From contig CALZEE010000003.1 in NCBI GenBank assembly GCA_945639195.1, positions 62,001 to 126,000 of the forward strand: DNA of 64,000 nucleotides, read 5' to 3'. Every line of letters starts with the position of its first letter. The stretch's first letter is position 1. Below, piece after piece: positions 9,026-17,243 of this stretch. The notes under the pieces are model-generated. The model saw nothing but the letters and a program-made list of their open reading frames with translations. It was not told the origin of the DNA and did no database searches. Made by a program: the position numbers and the translations under genes. Source of the DNA: an uncultured Ignatzschineria sp. Its GTDB lineage: Bacteria; Pseudomonadota; Gammaproteobacteria; Cardiobacteriales; Wohlfahrtiimonadaceae.

Positions 9026-10084
9026 ATGAAAAAACAAATTCTATCCTTGGTTTTAATGCTCGGAATATCAACAACGGCTGTTATTGCAAATGAGACGCCA
9101 CAAATATCCGACTTAATCACTCTAGCCCAGAAAGAAGGGACTATTAACAGTGTTGGAATGCCAGACTCTTGGGCAAACTGGAAAGATACATGGGTTCAAC
9201 TTGAAGATATATACCAACTAAAGCATCGAGATACAGACATGAGCTCGGCACAAGAAATATCGACATTTGCCAGTGAAAAATATAATGCTAGTGCAGACAT
9301 TGGAGATGTAGGCATTTCTTTTGGTCCGATTGCCGTAAAAAGAGGGGTTACTCAGCCCTACAAAACAAGCTATTGGGAGCAAATTCCTGAATGGGCAAAA
9401 GATGATGATGGTCACTGGATAGTCGCTTACACAGGTACTATCGCATTTATCATTAATAAAGATCTCGTAAGTAATCCTCCGAGCTCTTGGGAAGATCTTC
9501 TACATGGTGATTACATCGTGACTATCGGGGATATGCTAACAGGCGCTCAATCTATTAACGCACTATTAGCCGCTTCTTATGCTTATGGTGGTGATGAAAA
9601 AAATATCGATCCTGGCATTAACTTCTTTAAAAAACTTGCGGAACAAAAGCGTCTTAGCTTAAGCGATGTAAAAATTGCTGAATTAGAAAAAGAAGAGATT
9701 GCAGTGGGTATCGTCTGGGACTTTAACGGTTTAAATTACAGAGACATTGTTGATAAAGATAAATTTGAAGTATTAATCCCTTCGGATGGCTCGGTAATGT
9801 CTGGTTACGCAACGATTATCAACAAATATGCTCAAAACCCGAATGCCGCAAAATTAACAAGAGAATATATCTTATCTGATCAAGGACAAGTCAATCTCGC
9901 TCTAGGATACGCTCGCCCGATTAGAGCACAATTCATTGATCTCCCACAAGAAGCTCAGGATCGTCTACTCCCTGAATCTCAATATAAAAACATATATACG
10001 ATAAAAGACTTCGATCAGTGGCATGAGACTACCAAAAACATTCCCACTATCTGGCAAGAAAAAATTACTAGTGAAATGTATTAA
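9026..10084 (+). CDS. ABC importer periplasmic binding protein (extracellular solute-binding, polyamine/iron type fold)
   Basis: 352 residues with a Sec signal peptide (about 1-21, cleavage after VIA). The mature part looks like family-1 extracellular solute-binding proteins related to the putrescine/ferric/thiamine group (IAFIINKDLVSNPPSSWEDLL, then WDFNGLNYRD and DQGQVNLALGYARPI). First gene of a tight plus-strand operon: phosphatase-superfamily enzyme 10 bases on, then two permeases, the ATPase and a HAD phosphatase. The ligand cannot be read from sequence; the two phosphohydrolases make a phosphorylated or phosphodiester compound the best guess. Codon use is AT-rich compared with neighbours. 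Confidence 0.8.
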   Translation: MKKQILSLVLMLGISTTAVIANETPQISDLITLAQKEGTINSVGMPDSWANWKDTWVQLEDIYQLKHRDTDMSSAQEISTFASEKYNASADIGDVGISFGPIAVKRGVTQPYKTSYWEQIPEWAKDDDGHWIVAYTGTIAFIINKDLVSNPPSSWEDLLHGDYIVTIGDMLTGAQSINALLAASYAYGGDEKNIDPGINFFKKLAEQKRLSLSDVKIAELEKEEIAVGIVWDFNGLNYRDIVDKDKFEVLIPSDGSVMSGYATIINKYAQNPNAAKLTREYILSDQGQVNLALGYARPIRAQFIDLPQEAQDRLLPESQYKNIYTIKDFDQWHETTKNIPTIWQEKITSEMY

Positions 10085-10093
10085 GGATTAAAC

Positions 10094-10852
10094 ATGAAAG
10101 TTATTTTAGTACTTCTAGATGGGTTAAATGATCAAGTTAGCCAAGATTGCATGGGCTTCCTCTCTGCGCTATGCACTAGCAATAAAGGGCATTCCCGAAC
10201 AATTGAAAGTGAGCTCCCCTCATTATCAAGACCGCTATATGAGTGTATATTAACAGGAAAATCCCCTCTGGAGAGTGGGATTTTCAACAATAAAATTAAT
10301 AGACTATCTACTCAAAAAAGTATATTTCATTACGTTAAAGAGCAAGGAAAAACGTCTGCCGCTGCGGCTTATTACTGGATAAGCGAATTATATAATCGCT
10401 CGCCCTTTATACCGTCACAAGATAGATCTGTGATAGATCAATCTCTGCTAATTCCTTACGCTCATTTCTATTTTGAAGATCACTATCCAGACTCCCATCT
10501 CTTTTTAGATGGAGAAAGCCTTAGAACGAAATACAATCCTGACTTTCTATTTATTCATAGTATGAATATTGATGATGCAGGACACAAACACGGTCTTGAT
10601 TCAATACAATACAGAAACTCAGCAAGGCAGGCAGATACCCTACTCTCCGCATTAATCCCTCAATGGATCGAAGAAAACTATCTCATTTTCATTACCTCAG
10701 ACCATGGGATGAATAAAGATCATAGCCATGGAGGAACGCTCCCTGAAGAACGTCAGGTTCCTCTATATATTATTGGAAATCATCATGAAAAATTCAAAAA
10801 CCAAACTATTGCCCAAAAAGATATTTGTAACGTTATCTGCCAACTCATTTAA
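10094..10852 (+). CDS. alkaline phosphatase superfamily (NPP/phosphodiesterase-like) enzyme, cytoplasmic
   Basis: 252 residues with no signal peptide, so probably cytoplasmic. Metal-site motifs of the nucleotide pyrophosphatase/phosphodiesterase branch are visible: LLDGLND with D9; PSLSRP (42-47), with S45 at the usual Thr/Ser nucleophile position; IDDAGHKHG with D160/D161, H164 and H166; and TSDHGMNKDHSHGG with D203, H204 and H210/H212. So both metal sites look complete. The enzyme is shorter than most NPPs (about 400 residues), with a minimal cap. Lying inside an ABC import operon, it probably cleaves the imported phosphoester in the cytosol. It could equally act on a phosphonate, as phosphonoacetate hydrolases share the fold. 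Confidence 0.75.
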   Translation: MKVILVLLDGLNDQVSQDCMGFLSALCTSNKGHSRTIESELPSLSRPLYECILTGKSPLESGIFNNKINRLSTQKSIFHYVKEQGKTSAAAAYYWISELYNRSPFIPSQDRSVIDQSLLIPYAHFYFEDHYPDSHLFLDGESLRTKYNPDFLFIHSMNIDDAGHKHGLDSIQYRNSARQADTLLSALIPQWIEENYLIFITSDHGMNKDHSHGGTLPEERQVPLYIIGNHHEKFKNQTIAQKDICNVICQLI

Positions 10853-10871
10853 TGCCTCTAAGTGACTAATT

Positions 10872-11720
10872 ATGACATCTATTAGCAATAAAATAGGGAG
10901 GATTTCTCTTATCCTCCCTTTCATAACTGTCTTTTTTCTTTTCCAGATAATGCCTTTTTTGGAAGTTCTCAAAATGAGTTTTTTTGATGAGATTAAAGAA
11001 GAGTTCAGCTTCACAAATTACCTTTATGTTTTTAATTCAAAACTCGACATCAAAGCGATCTCCGCATCACTATCACTCTCTCTCTGGTCAACACTCTGGG
11101 GTCTCTTAATTGCTTTCATTACGGCCTTTTCGATTACAAAGTTAAAAACCAGTAAAATCAAAAATGCCTTAATTGCATTTACAACAATGAGTAACAACTT
11201 TAGTGGTGTGCCCCTCGCCTTTGCCTTTATTATTATTTTAGGAACAAATGGCGCCCTGACCTTACTCCTCAAAGAGATAGGATTTGAAACATTTAATATA
11301 AAAAGTGCTACTGGAATTTTAATGATTTATATCTACTTTCAAATTCCACTAGGGATTCTCCTCCTCCTTCCGGCAATAAATTCACTAAAACCAGAATGGA
11401 GAGAAGCTAACGATCTTCTTGGAGGTTCTAACTTTAGTTACTGGAGAACCATTGCGATCCCAATCCTCACAAAACCATTGATAGGTACAGCGATCATCCT
11501 TTTTGCAAATGCCATTGGCGCATACGCAACCTTATACGCCTTATCTGGAAGTAACTTTTTAGTCGTTCCTACGCGTATTTCATCATTAATCAATGGCAAT
11601 GTCTTCTATGATCCCCACAGTGCAAGCGCACTCGCGATTATCTTAATGATTATTCTCTTCTTTATCTCAAGCATTCATTATCTTTTCTTTAAACGAGTGC
11701 CATCTAAAGGGAAGTCTTAA
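10872..11720 (+). CDS. ABC importer permease 1
   Basis: 282 residues with about six hydrophobic helices; the EAA-type loop that docks the ATPase is at EWREANDLLGGSNFSYWRTI. Similar to the PotB/CysT-type permease group that partners polyamine/iron/thiamine-type binding proteins. The last base of its TAA is the first base of the next gene's ATG (TAATG), so the two permeases are translationally coupled. No strong Shine-Dalgarno before the ATG. Confidence 0.85.
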   Translation: MTSISNKIGRISLILPFITVFFLFQIMPFLEVLKMSFFDEIKEEFSFTNYLYVFNSKLDIKAISASLSLSLWSTLWGLLIAFITAFSITKLKTSKIKNALIAFTTMSNNFSGVPLAFAFIIILGTNGALTLLLKEIGFETFNIKSATGILMIYIYFQIPLGILLLLPAINSLKPEWREANDLLGGSNFSYWRTIAIPILTKPLIGTAIILFANAIGAYATLYALSGSNFLVVPTRISSLINGNVFYDPHSASALAIILMIILFFISSIHYLFFKRVPSKGKS

Positions 11721-12508
11721 TGAAACTAAATCTTAATAAATATTATCACTTTACTGTGATTATGCTTGTATTTGGCGCAATTTCTCTACCAATTATCACA
11801 ACGTTCATCTACTCTTTCTCTACGCGCTGGGGAGCATCTATTCTCCCTGAAGACCTAACCCTAAAATGGTTCACCGAACTCTGGCAAGACCCGCGATTTT
11901 TAAGGGCTCTCTTACGGTCGATCTTTGTCTCGGCAAGCGCCATATTTCTCTCGCTCATATTAATATTACCCCTCATATTTTTTATTACATATTATTATCC
12001 TATGGGTCAAAAAATTATGAACGTCGTGATATTACTCCCTTTAACAATACCCGCCATCGTCTCATCTATAGGACTAATGCAGATCTACTCTGAACCCCCC
12101 TTTTTATTGACTGGCACCCCCTGGATATTAATAGGTTGTTACTTCACGATTGCATTGCCATTTATCTATAGAAGCATAATGAACAGCATTGAATCGGTAG
12201 ATATTACAACATTAGTTGATTGTGGGACCTTATTTGGCGTTAGTAAATTTTACATGTTCCTCAAAGTCATTATTCCTAGCATCCGCTCAGGCATTTTAAG
12301 TGGTGCTTTACTATCCCTCTCATTTCTTTTAGGGGAGTTTGTATTTGCGAATATTCTGGTAGGAAATAGATATGAAACTTTACAGGTATATCTTTACAAC
12401 ATGAATTCAAAAAGTGGTCATTTCACGAGTGCAATAGTGACTTCATTCTTCATACTAATTGTCATTACAAGCTTAATTTTCATCAACTTAAATAAAAAAA
12501 GGAAGTAG
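11720..12508 (+). CDS. ABC importer permease 2
   Basis: 262 residues with about six membrane helices; EAA-type loop at LVDCGTLFGVSKFYMFLKVI. PotC-like partner of the preceding permease, with which it overlaps by one base. Together they should form the heterodimeric channel of the importer encoded from 9026 to 13505. Confidence 0.85.
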   Translation: MKLNLNKYYHFTVIMLVFGAISLPIITTFIYSFSTRWGASILPEDLTLKWFTELWQDPRFLRALLRSIFVSASAIFLSLILILPLIFFITYYYPMGQKIMNVVILLPLTIPAIVSSIGLMQIYSEPPFLLTGTPWILIGCYFTIALPFIYRSIMNSIESVDITTLVDCGTLFGVSKFYMFLKVIIPSIRSGILSGALLSLSFLLGEFVFANILVGNRYETLQVYLYNMNSKSGHFTSAIVTSFFILIVITSLIFINLNKKRK

Positions 12509-12509
12509 A

Positions 12510-13505
12510 ATGTCTCACTATTTCGTCGCGAAAAACATCACCCAAAAGATTGATAAAACCACCATACTAAATAATATTAGCTTTGTGGCTAATAAAGGGG
12601 AGTTCGTTACACTTTTAGGTCCTAGTGGTTGTGGAAAATCATCTTTATTAAGAGCGATATCTGGCTTAGCACAGATTAATTCAGGAGCAATCTATTTAGA
12701 TGAGCAAAATATCACTAATAGCCCTCCACAAAAACGCCAGATTAGTATGGTATTTCAAAACTATGCGCTATTTCCTAACATGAACGTTTTTAAAAATATT
12801 GAATTTGGACTCAAAGTCCAAAAACAAAAAAGCACGAAGAAGGAGCGTGAAGATCTTGTTCATAAAATGGCTGAGCTTGTAGATTTAAAAAAGCATTTAC
12901 ACAAATATCCAGATCAGCTTTCCGGTGGTCAATGTCAAAGAGTTGCGCTTGCTCGCTCCCTAATCATAAATCCAAAACTATTATTATTAGACGAACCTCT
13001 TTCGGCACTCGATGCGAAAATCCGAAAACACCTAAGACAGCAAATAAAAATGATTCAAAAAGAGTTAGATCTTACGGTTCTATTTGTCACTCATGACCAA
13101 GAAGAAGCATTGGAACTTTCGGATAAAATCATCATTTTAAATCAGGGTTCAATAGAGCAAGAAGGCGACTCTAAAGCAATATACCTTACGCCAAAATCTC
13201 ATTTTGTCGCTAGCTTTATTGGGAATTATAACCTATTGACCCCTTCTCAATTTAAACAGCTGACCAATGAATCTGTCCATACAACGGTTGCGATCAGACC
13301 CGAAACAATCATTCCCTCGAACCAAGGAATTACTGCTAAGGTCATCGACTTTTCCCTTTTAGGGAATGTTATTCGATTTAAGCTCGAATCCCAAGGAGTC
13401 GTACTCTATATGGACCGTTTTTATAGAACCCAAAAAGATATCGTTCCTATCAATGAACTCATCACGATCACAATGACCGAGAAGACTCTTATCAATAACA
13501 TCTGA
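12510..13505 (+). CDS. ABC importer ATP-binding protein
   Basis: 331 residues. Walker A GPSGCGKS (37-44), Q-loop in VFQNYALFPN, signature LSGGQCQRVALARSL, Walker B LLLLDEPLSALD, switch His in FVTHDQEEAL. The C-terminal 100 residues form a short regulatory (TOBE-like) domain containing VAIRPETI, as in PotA/FbpC/UgpC-type ATPases. Starts one base after the permease stop, with AGGAAGTAGA as ribosome binding site. Energises the importer of this operon. Confidence 0.88.
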   Translation: MSHYFVAKNITQKIDKTTILNNISFVANKGEFVTLLGPSGCGKSSLLRAISGLAQINSGAIYLDEQNITNSPPQKRQISMVFQNYALFPNMNVFKNIEFGLKVQKQKSTKKEREDLVHKMAELVDLKKHLHKYPDQLSGGQCQRVALARSLIINPKLLLLDEPLSALDAKIRKHLRQQIKMIQKELDLTVLFVTHDQEEALELSDKIIILNQGSIEQEGDSKAIYLTPKSHFVASFIGNYNLLTPSQFKQLTNESVHTTVAIRPETIIPSNQGITAKVIDFSLLGNVIRFKLESQGVVLYMDRFYRTQKDIVPINELITITMTEKTLINNI

Positions 13506-13550
13506 TAACTTGCTCACAACATCACAAACGAACTATTAGAAAGAAAATTA

Positions 13551-14222
13551 ATGAATAAATCGAAAAAAGAACAGGTAGTATCCGTGTTTGATCTAGATCT
13601 CACCCTTATTAATGGGGACTCGATGACACTTTGGTGTCAGTGGTTGTGTGAAAATAATTTCGTAACTGATATTCCGCAATTTCTAGCATCAGAACAATCA
13701 CTTATTAATGACTATAAAGCTCAGAAACTCAACATTGCAGCATACATATCGCTAGCACTAAAACCCGTCATTCATTTAACCACGACAAACATTGATACAC
13801 TCGTAAAAAAGTTTATCGAAGAAAAAATTAAACCTATCATCATCACAAGCATCAGCGATCAATTAAAAACCCAAAAGCATAAAGGGGATACGCTCATCAT
13901 CTCCTCATCCCCTCATTTCTTGGTCGAACCCATTGCCAAATACTGCTTTGCCATAGAAAATAGTTTTGGCATACGAGTCAAAACATGTGGTAACCAATAT
14001 ACCAATGAACTGACTGGACTTATCCCCTACAAATCCGGGAAACTCGCTATATTACAAGACTATCTCCAGCACCCTTTATCTATAGAAAATTGTTACTTTT
14101 ATACCGATTCCATCAATGATCTCTCGCTTTTAGAAGCCGTTGACTTCCCTTTCGTAGTGAATCCCGATATACAACTAGAAACAATCGCAATAGCCAATAA
14201 ATGGCCTATTATCTTAACCTAA
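13551..14222 (+). CDS. HAD superfamily subfamily IB phosphatase
   Basis: 223 residues. Motif I FDLDLTLINGD with nucleophile D14 and D16; motif II ISSSPH; the K of YKSGKLA as motif III; motif IV YTDSINDLSLLEA. This is the SerB-like class IB pattern (small helical cap inserted after motif I), so a phosphomonoesterase acting on a small molecule. Last gene of the import operon, 45 bases after the ATPase. Pairing a diesterase-type enzyme with a monoesterase suggests stepwise removal of phosphate from the imported compound; this is inference. Confidence 0.78.
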   Translation: MNKSKKEQVVSVFDLDLTLINGDSMTLWCQWLCENNFVTDIPQFLASEQSLINDYKAQKLNIAAYISLALKPVIHLTTTNIDTLVKKFIEEKIKPIIITSISDQLKTQKHKGDTLIISSSPHFLVEPIAKYCFAIENSFGIRVKTCGNQYTNELTGLIPYKSGKLAILQDYLQHPLSIENCYFYTDSINDLSLLEAVDFPFVVNPDIQLETIAIANKWPIILT

Positions 14223-14436
14223 TAATGCCTCTTGCTATTTCTGCCTAAACTATTCAACTCCTCATGAATCATAACTCTCCCCTAATCCCTTTATTATCTC
14301 CTGTAAAATAAAACCCGCAATACTTTAATAAGGGGCGCTTTCTTAAAGAATACTCAAAGAAAACAATCGTTTTTTTGCTATACTATTGAGCTACTCAAAG
14401 TGGGGTAGTTTTTTATTATGTTTATTGAGGAATATT

Positions 14437-14889
14437 GTGCCAGTTATTCGCCGATCGCAAAAAGAACCTTTTTCTGCAAAACAGATGTATGAGCTTGTTA
14501 ATGATGTAGACTCTTATCCAAAGTTTTTACCTTGGTGTAAAAACTCGCGCATCATTAAATCGTCGCCCACGATGATGGAAGCGTCGATTTTAACGGCAAA
14601 AGGACCTCTAAATAAATGGTTTACAACACGAAATATTTTGACGGAGAATGAGCGAATCACGCTAAATCTTGTTGATGGTCCTTTTAAGCATCTTCGAGGT
14701 GAATGGCGTTTTAACGATCTTCCCGATGGCGGATCCGAGATTCATTTGATGATTGATTTTGACTTCTCATTTGGTCCTGCACGCTTGCTGCTAACCCCCA
14801 TTTTTGAAAATATTGCCGGTAGTATGGTCTCTGCCTTTAGCGCTCAGGCAAAAGTTAGATATGGCAAGCTTGTCACGAATAACGAATAA
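14437..14889 (+). CDS. ratA: RatA/YfjG-like START-domain protein (coenzyme Q-binding/ribosome association toxin family)
   Basis: 150 residues from a GTG at 14437 preceded by TTGAGGAATATT. An upstream in-frame ATG at 14386 would add 17 residues unlike the family. Typical start PVIRRSQKEPFSAKQMYELVNDVDSYPKFLPWCKNSRI and SRPBCC/START fold through KVRYG. Homologues bind ubiquinone-like lipids (Coq10 fold), and the E. coli protein was reported to block 70S formation when over-produced. Its usual divergent neighbour smpB is absent here. A TATACT at 14379-14384 is a possible -10. Three 7-bp tandem copies of AATAACG span the stop codon and the bases after it. Confidence 0.85.
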   Translation: MPVIRRSQKEPFSAKQMYELVNDVDSYPKFLPWCKNSRIIKSSPTMMEASILTAKGPLNKWFTTRNILTENERITLNLVDGPFKHLRGEWRFNDLPDGGSEIHLMIDFDFSFGPARLLLTPIFENIAGSMVSAFSAQAKVRYGKLVTNNE

Positions 14890-14991
14890 CGAATAACGAT
14901 TTTGCAACATGGTTGCTTATCCTTTCTAAAACCAAAGAGAGGATCGCGCCCAAGCGCATCTTCTCATGACTGCATTGTTATTACCCCATTA

Positions 14992-15004
14992 AAAAAGCGA
15001 TAGA
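14992..15004. terminator. Left arm of a bidirectional terminator split by an IS element
   Basis: AAAAAGCGATAGA here is perfectly complementary to TCTATCGCTTTTT at 16458-16470. Before insertion the arms enclosed a 7-base loop, giving a 13-bp stem with A and T runs on the two sides, serving ratA and trmL, which converge on it. The IS and its 5-bp duplication now separate the arms. Confidence 0.8.
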
Positions 15005-15010
15005 ATCAGA

Positions 15011-15035
15011 TGAAGTGACCCCATAAAGTTAGACA
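15011..15035. repeat. IS left terminal inverted repeat
   Basis: Begins TGAAGTGACCCC. Matches the inverted right end (16427-16451) at 18 of 25 positions; flanked outside by TCAGA. Confidence 0.85.
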
Positions 15036-15044
15036 ATTTTAAAA

Positions 15045-15863
15045 TTATAATGATAAGGACTGAGTTCGATATTCAATCGGGCTTAGTCCTTTTAGTTTAA
15101 GTTTAATGCGTTTGCGATTGTAATAATCAATATATTTATGAAGTTCATCTTCAAGTTGTTCAACTGATTTAAATCGTTGCGTATAAAAGCATTCCGATTT
15201 TAGTATCCCAAAAAAATTTTCCATGACCGCGTTATCATAGCAATTCCCCTTACGAGACATGCTTTGCTTGATATTATGATCTTTCAGATTTTGTTGGTAA
15301 TGACTCATTTGATACTGCCAGCCTTGATCTGAGTGAAGGATTAATTTCTTTTTACTTTTCTTACTGGTAGCGAAGCGTTTTAAAGCTTTTTCTAACATCA
15401 ATTTAACAAGATCATACTTTGGTCTTTTAGCTATTTCATAACTAATAATCTCTTGATTATACAGATCTAAAATCGGTGATAAATAGAGCTTCTCACCATT
15501 AACTTTAAATTCGGTAATATCAGTCACCCATTTTTGATTAGGTTGAGATGCCGCAAATTGGCGCTTTAATAGATTTTTAGCAATTCGTCCGACTTGGCCT
15601 TTGTAAGAGCGATATTTTTTGGGTCGAACCAATGATTTAAGATTCAACTGTTGCATTATTCTTTGAACTTTTTTGTGGTTAATGACGAATTCTCTGCGCA
15701 AAACGGCTGTAATCCGGCGATACCCATAACGCCCCTTATTTTCATGAAATACGGCTAGAATCCGAGATTTAAGCTCGCTCTCTGGATCTGTTTTTTGAAG
15801 TAATAGGCGATGATAGTAATAACTACTTCTCGGAATATCGATCACTTTTAGTAATAAAACCAA
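15045..15863 (-). CDS. IS3/IS150 transposase OrfB (DDE integrase domain)
   Basis: 272 residues as drawn. The frame is open further upstream to about 15897 with family-like sequence (KIIEELKDKCP), so it is normally made as an OrfAB fusion. An HTH_21-type segment (ENKGRYGYRRI) is followed by the integrase core with D in QKWVTDITEF, D in LILHSDQGWQYQ and E in NAVMENFFGILKSE, i.e. a complete DDE triad. A likely slippery site is A-AAA-G at 15899-15904 (minus strand), just before the orfA stop. Confidence 0.92.
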   Translation of the reverse strand: MVLLLKVIDIPRSSYYYHRLLLQKTDPESELKSRILAVFHENKGRYGYRRITAVLRREFVINHKKVQRIMQQLNLKSLVRPKKYRSYKGQVGRIAKNLLKRQFAASQPNQKWVTDITEFKVNGEKLYLSPILDLYNQEIISYEIAKRPKYDLVKLMLEKALKRFATSKKSKKKLILHSDQGWQYQMSHYQQNLKDHNIKQSMSRKGNCYDNAVMENFFGILKSECFYTQRFKSVEQLEDELHKYIDYYNRKRIKLKLKGLSPIEYRTQSLSL

Positions 15864-15889
15864 AGGACACTTATCTTTAAGCTCTTCAA

Positions 15890-16405
15890 TTATTTTGACT
15901 TTTGCCTTTGCCGTTCTTCCTTCTCGTCCATCTCTTGAAACTTTTTTAGGACAGCATTCTCCACACGAAGATAAGCAAGCTCTTCTTGAAGCTGATCAAT
16001 CAACTTTTCTTGTTCGGTTCTATTGTCAGGCTTTTTGGGACGTTTCATTTTATTAGATCGACCTTTCTTACGGGGCTTAAGAGCTTCAAAACCACCTTGT
16101 TTAAAGAGAGTTTGCCATTCTAATATAGAACTCGTCGTAGGAATATTAAAATATGCAGCAACCTCTTGCTGAGAGAGGTTGTGAGCCTTCATGTAAATTA
16201 AAACATGATATTTGAATTCTGCGGTGTATTTTAACTTTGAACGCCGAGGTTCAACTCCTTTAACGCCATGATATTGATAGAGTTTGACCCATTTCCTAAC
16301 GGCTGAATGAAGTATGTCAAAATGGTTTGCGGTTGATGTATAACCATTTCCGTTTAAATAAAATGATATTACTTCTAATTTGAAATCTAAAGAATACTTA
16401 GCCAT
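15890..16405 (-). CDS. IS3/IS150 transposase OrfA (helix-turn-helix)
   Basis: 171 residues from the ATG at 16405 (MAKYSLDFKLEVISFYL). Two helix-turn-helix modules (about 1-60 and 65-115) and a coiled-coil leucine-rich C terminus (LIDQLQEELAYLRVENAVLKK) bind the terminal repeats and mediate dimerisation. A TTG start five codons upstream is less likely. The start is preceded by GGGGTG, which lies in the 3' arm of a strong hairpin formed by the IS end (16412-16443), so translation may be held low unless transcribed from inside. Confidence 0.9.
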   Translation of the reverse strand: MAKYSLDFKLEVISFYLNGNGYTSTANHFDILHSAVRKWVKLYQYHGVKGVEPRRSKLKYTAEFKYHVLIYMKAHNLSQQEVAAYFNIPTTSSILEWQTLFKQGGFEALKPRKKGRSNKMKRPKKPDNRTEQEKLIDQLQEELAYLRVENAVLKKFQEMDEKEERQRQKSK

Positions 16406-16411
16406 ATAAAA

Positions 16412-16443
16412 ACACCCCAAAAGTTGTGTCCAATTTTTGGGGT
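16412..16443 (-). promoter_or_regulatory. Hairpin at IS right end covering the orfA ribosome binding site
   Basis: CACCCCAAAA pairs perfectly with TTTTGGGGTG across the right IS end. In the minus-strand transcript the 3' arm contains the GGGGTG of orfA. Comparable hairpins in other IS elements block translation from transcripts that read in from outside. Confidence 0.55.
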
Positions 16444-16451
16444 GCAGTTCA
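16427..16451. repeat. IS right terminal inverted repeat
   Basis: Ends GGGGTGCAGTTCA. Pairs with the left end at 15011-15035 and is followed by the TCAGA target duplication. Confidence 0.85.
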
Positions 16452-16457
16452 TCAGAC

Positions 16458-16470
16458 TCTATCGCTTTTT
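16458..16470. terminator. Right arm of the terminator split by the IS
   Basis: TCTATCGCTTTTT, perfect complement of 14992-15004. With 1.45 kb between the arms neither ratA nor trmL retains the hairpin. Confidence 0.8.
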
Positions 16471-16522
16471 CATTATCAATATCATTGATGGTATAAGCAC
16501 AACTTCCCTAATCTCGTATGCC

Positions 16523-16993
16523 TTAATGCTTAAACTCAAATTGGCGCCATGCTTCATAAACTGCAATCGCGACGGAGTTAGATAAATTCAAACTTCTTCC
16601 GGCATTTTCAACCATCGGTAAGCGGAGTCTCTGCAAGGGATCTAAACTAAAGATAAATGCTTCCGGCAATCCTCTAGTTTCTGGCCCAAAAATCAATGCA
16701 TCGCCCTCTTCAAATTTGGCCTCGAAGAAGTTTCGACTTCCTTTTGTGGTCATCGCATAGATCTTATTGGGCGTAATTGCCGCTAAGCAGGCATCTAATG
16801 ATGGCCAAACATGCATATCTGCCCACTCGGCATAATCCAAACCTGCACGGCGAAGTGACTTCTCTTCAAGATTAAATCCTAATGGCTCAATCAAATGCAA
16901 CTTTGCACCACTATTTGCGCAAAGACGAATAATATTGCCGGTATTTGGGGGAATTTCTGGTTCAAAAAGGATGATGGATAATGTTTTATTCAC
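16523..16993 (-). CDS. trmL: tRNA (cytidine/uridine-34 2'-O)-methyltransferase TrmL
   Basis: 156 residues, GTG start with AGGA seven bases upstream. SPOUT-fold knot: LFEPEIPPNTGNIIRLCANSGA at the N terminus, LIFGPETRGLP in the middle and LPMVENAGRSLNLSNSVAIAVYEA at the C terminus, which is the SAM-binding trefoil. It methylates the wobble nucleotide of tRNA-Leu isoacceptors. Single-domain length as expected. Its downstream terminator has been interrupted by the IS. Confidence 0.95.
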   Translation of the reverse strand: MNKTLSIILFEPEIPPNTGNIIRLCANSGAKLHLIEPLGFNLEEKSLRRAGLDYAEWADMHVWPSLDACLAAITPNKIYAMTTKGSRNFFEAKFEEGDALIFGPETRGLPEAFIFSLDPLQRLRLPMVENAGRSLNLSNSVAIAVYEAWRQFEFKH

Positions 16994-17183
16994 ACTGATG
17001 TCCTGTCTTTTAAGTTTGCTTCACTATCTTCTTCTCTACATCTTGCTCGATCTTCGATGTAAAATGCGCCAAGCGATTAGATGTTATCTTATTCGTGCTC
17101 AATAAAATGTCTTTATAGATAACTATCTAGTGAGTTAGATAATACTATTTCTTTTCGTGCTGTGTTTTATACGAATACTCATA

Positions 17184-17217
17184 AAAAAATTCCCACAAGC
17201 ATGCCTATGGGAATTTT
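17184..17217 (-). terminator. Rho-independent terminator of pyrG
   Basis: Arms AAAATTCCCA (17186-17195) and TGGGAATTTT (17208-17217), 12-base loop. In the minus-strand transcript it is followed by a run of U. Confidence 0.8.
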
Positions 17218-17243
17218 AATCATTCAATCTTCTTACATCAATC

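Larger units (their letters stand above)
15011..16451 (-). mobile_element. IS3 family insertion sequence (IS150 group), 1441 bp, apparently intact
   Basis: Imperfect 25-bp terminal inverted repeats at 15011-15035 and 16427-16451 (18 of 25 matching, ends TGAA/TTCA), flanked by 5-bp direct repeats TCAGA (15006-15010 and 16452-16456). Length fits the IS150 group. Contains orfA and orfB on the minus strand, with a probable -1 frameshift between them. The catalytic DDE residues are present, so it may still be mobile. It landed in the loop of a terminator hairpin. Confidence 0.92.

Noticed and set aside
15045..16420. Two separate transposase genes rather than one frameshifted IS
   Set aside because: OrfB is open upstream in the -1 frame with family-like sequence and a slippery A-AAA-G before the orfA stop, the standard IS3 arrangement.
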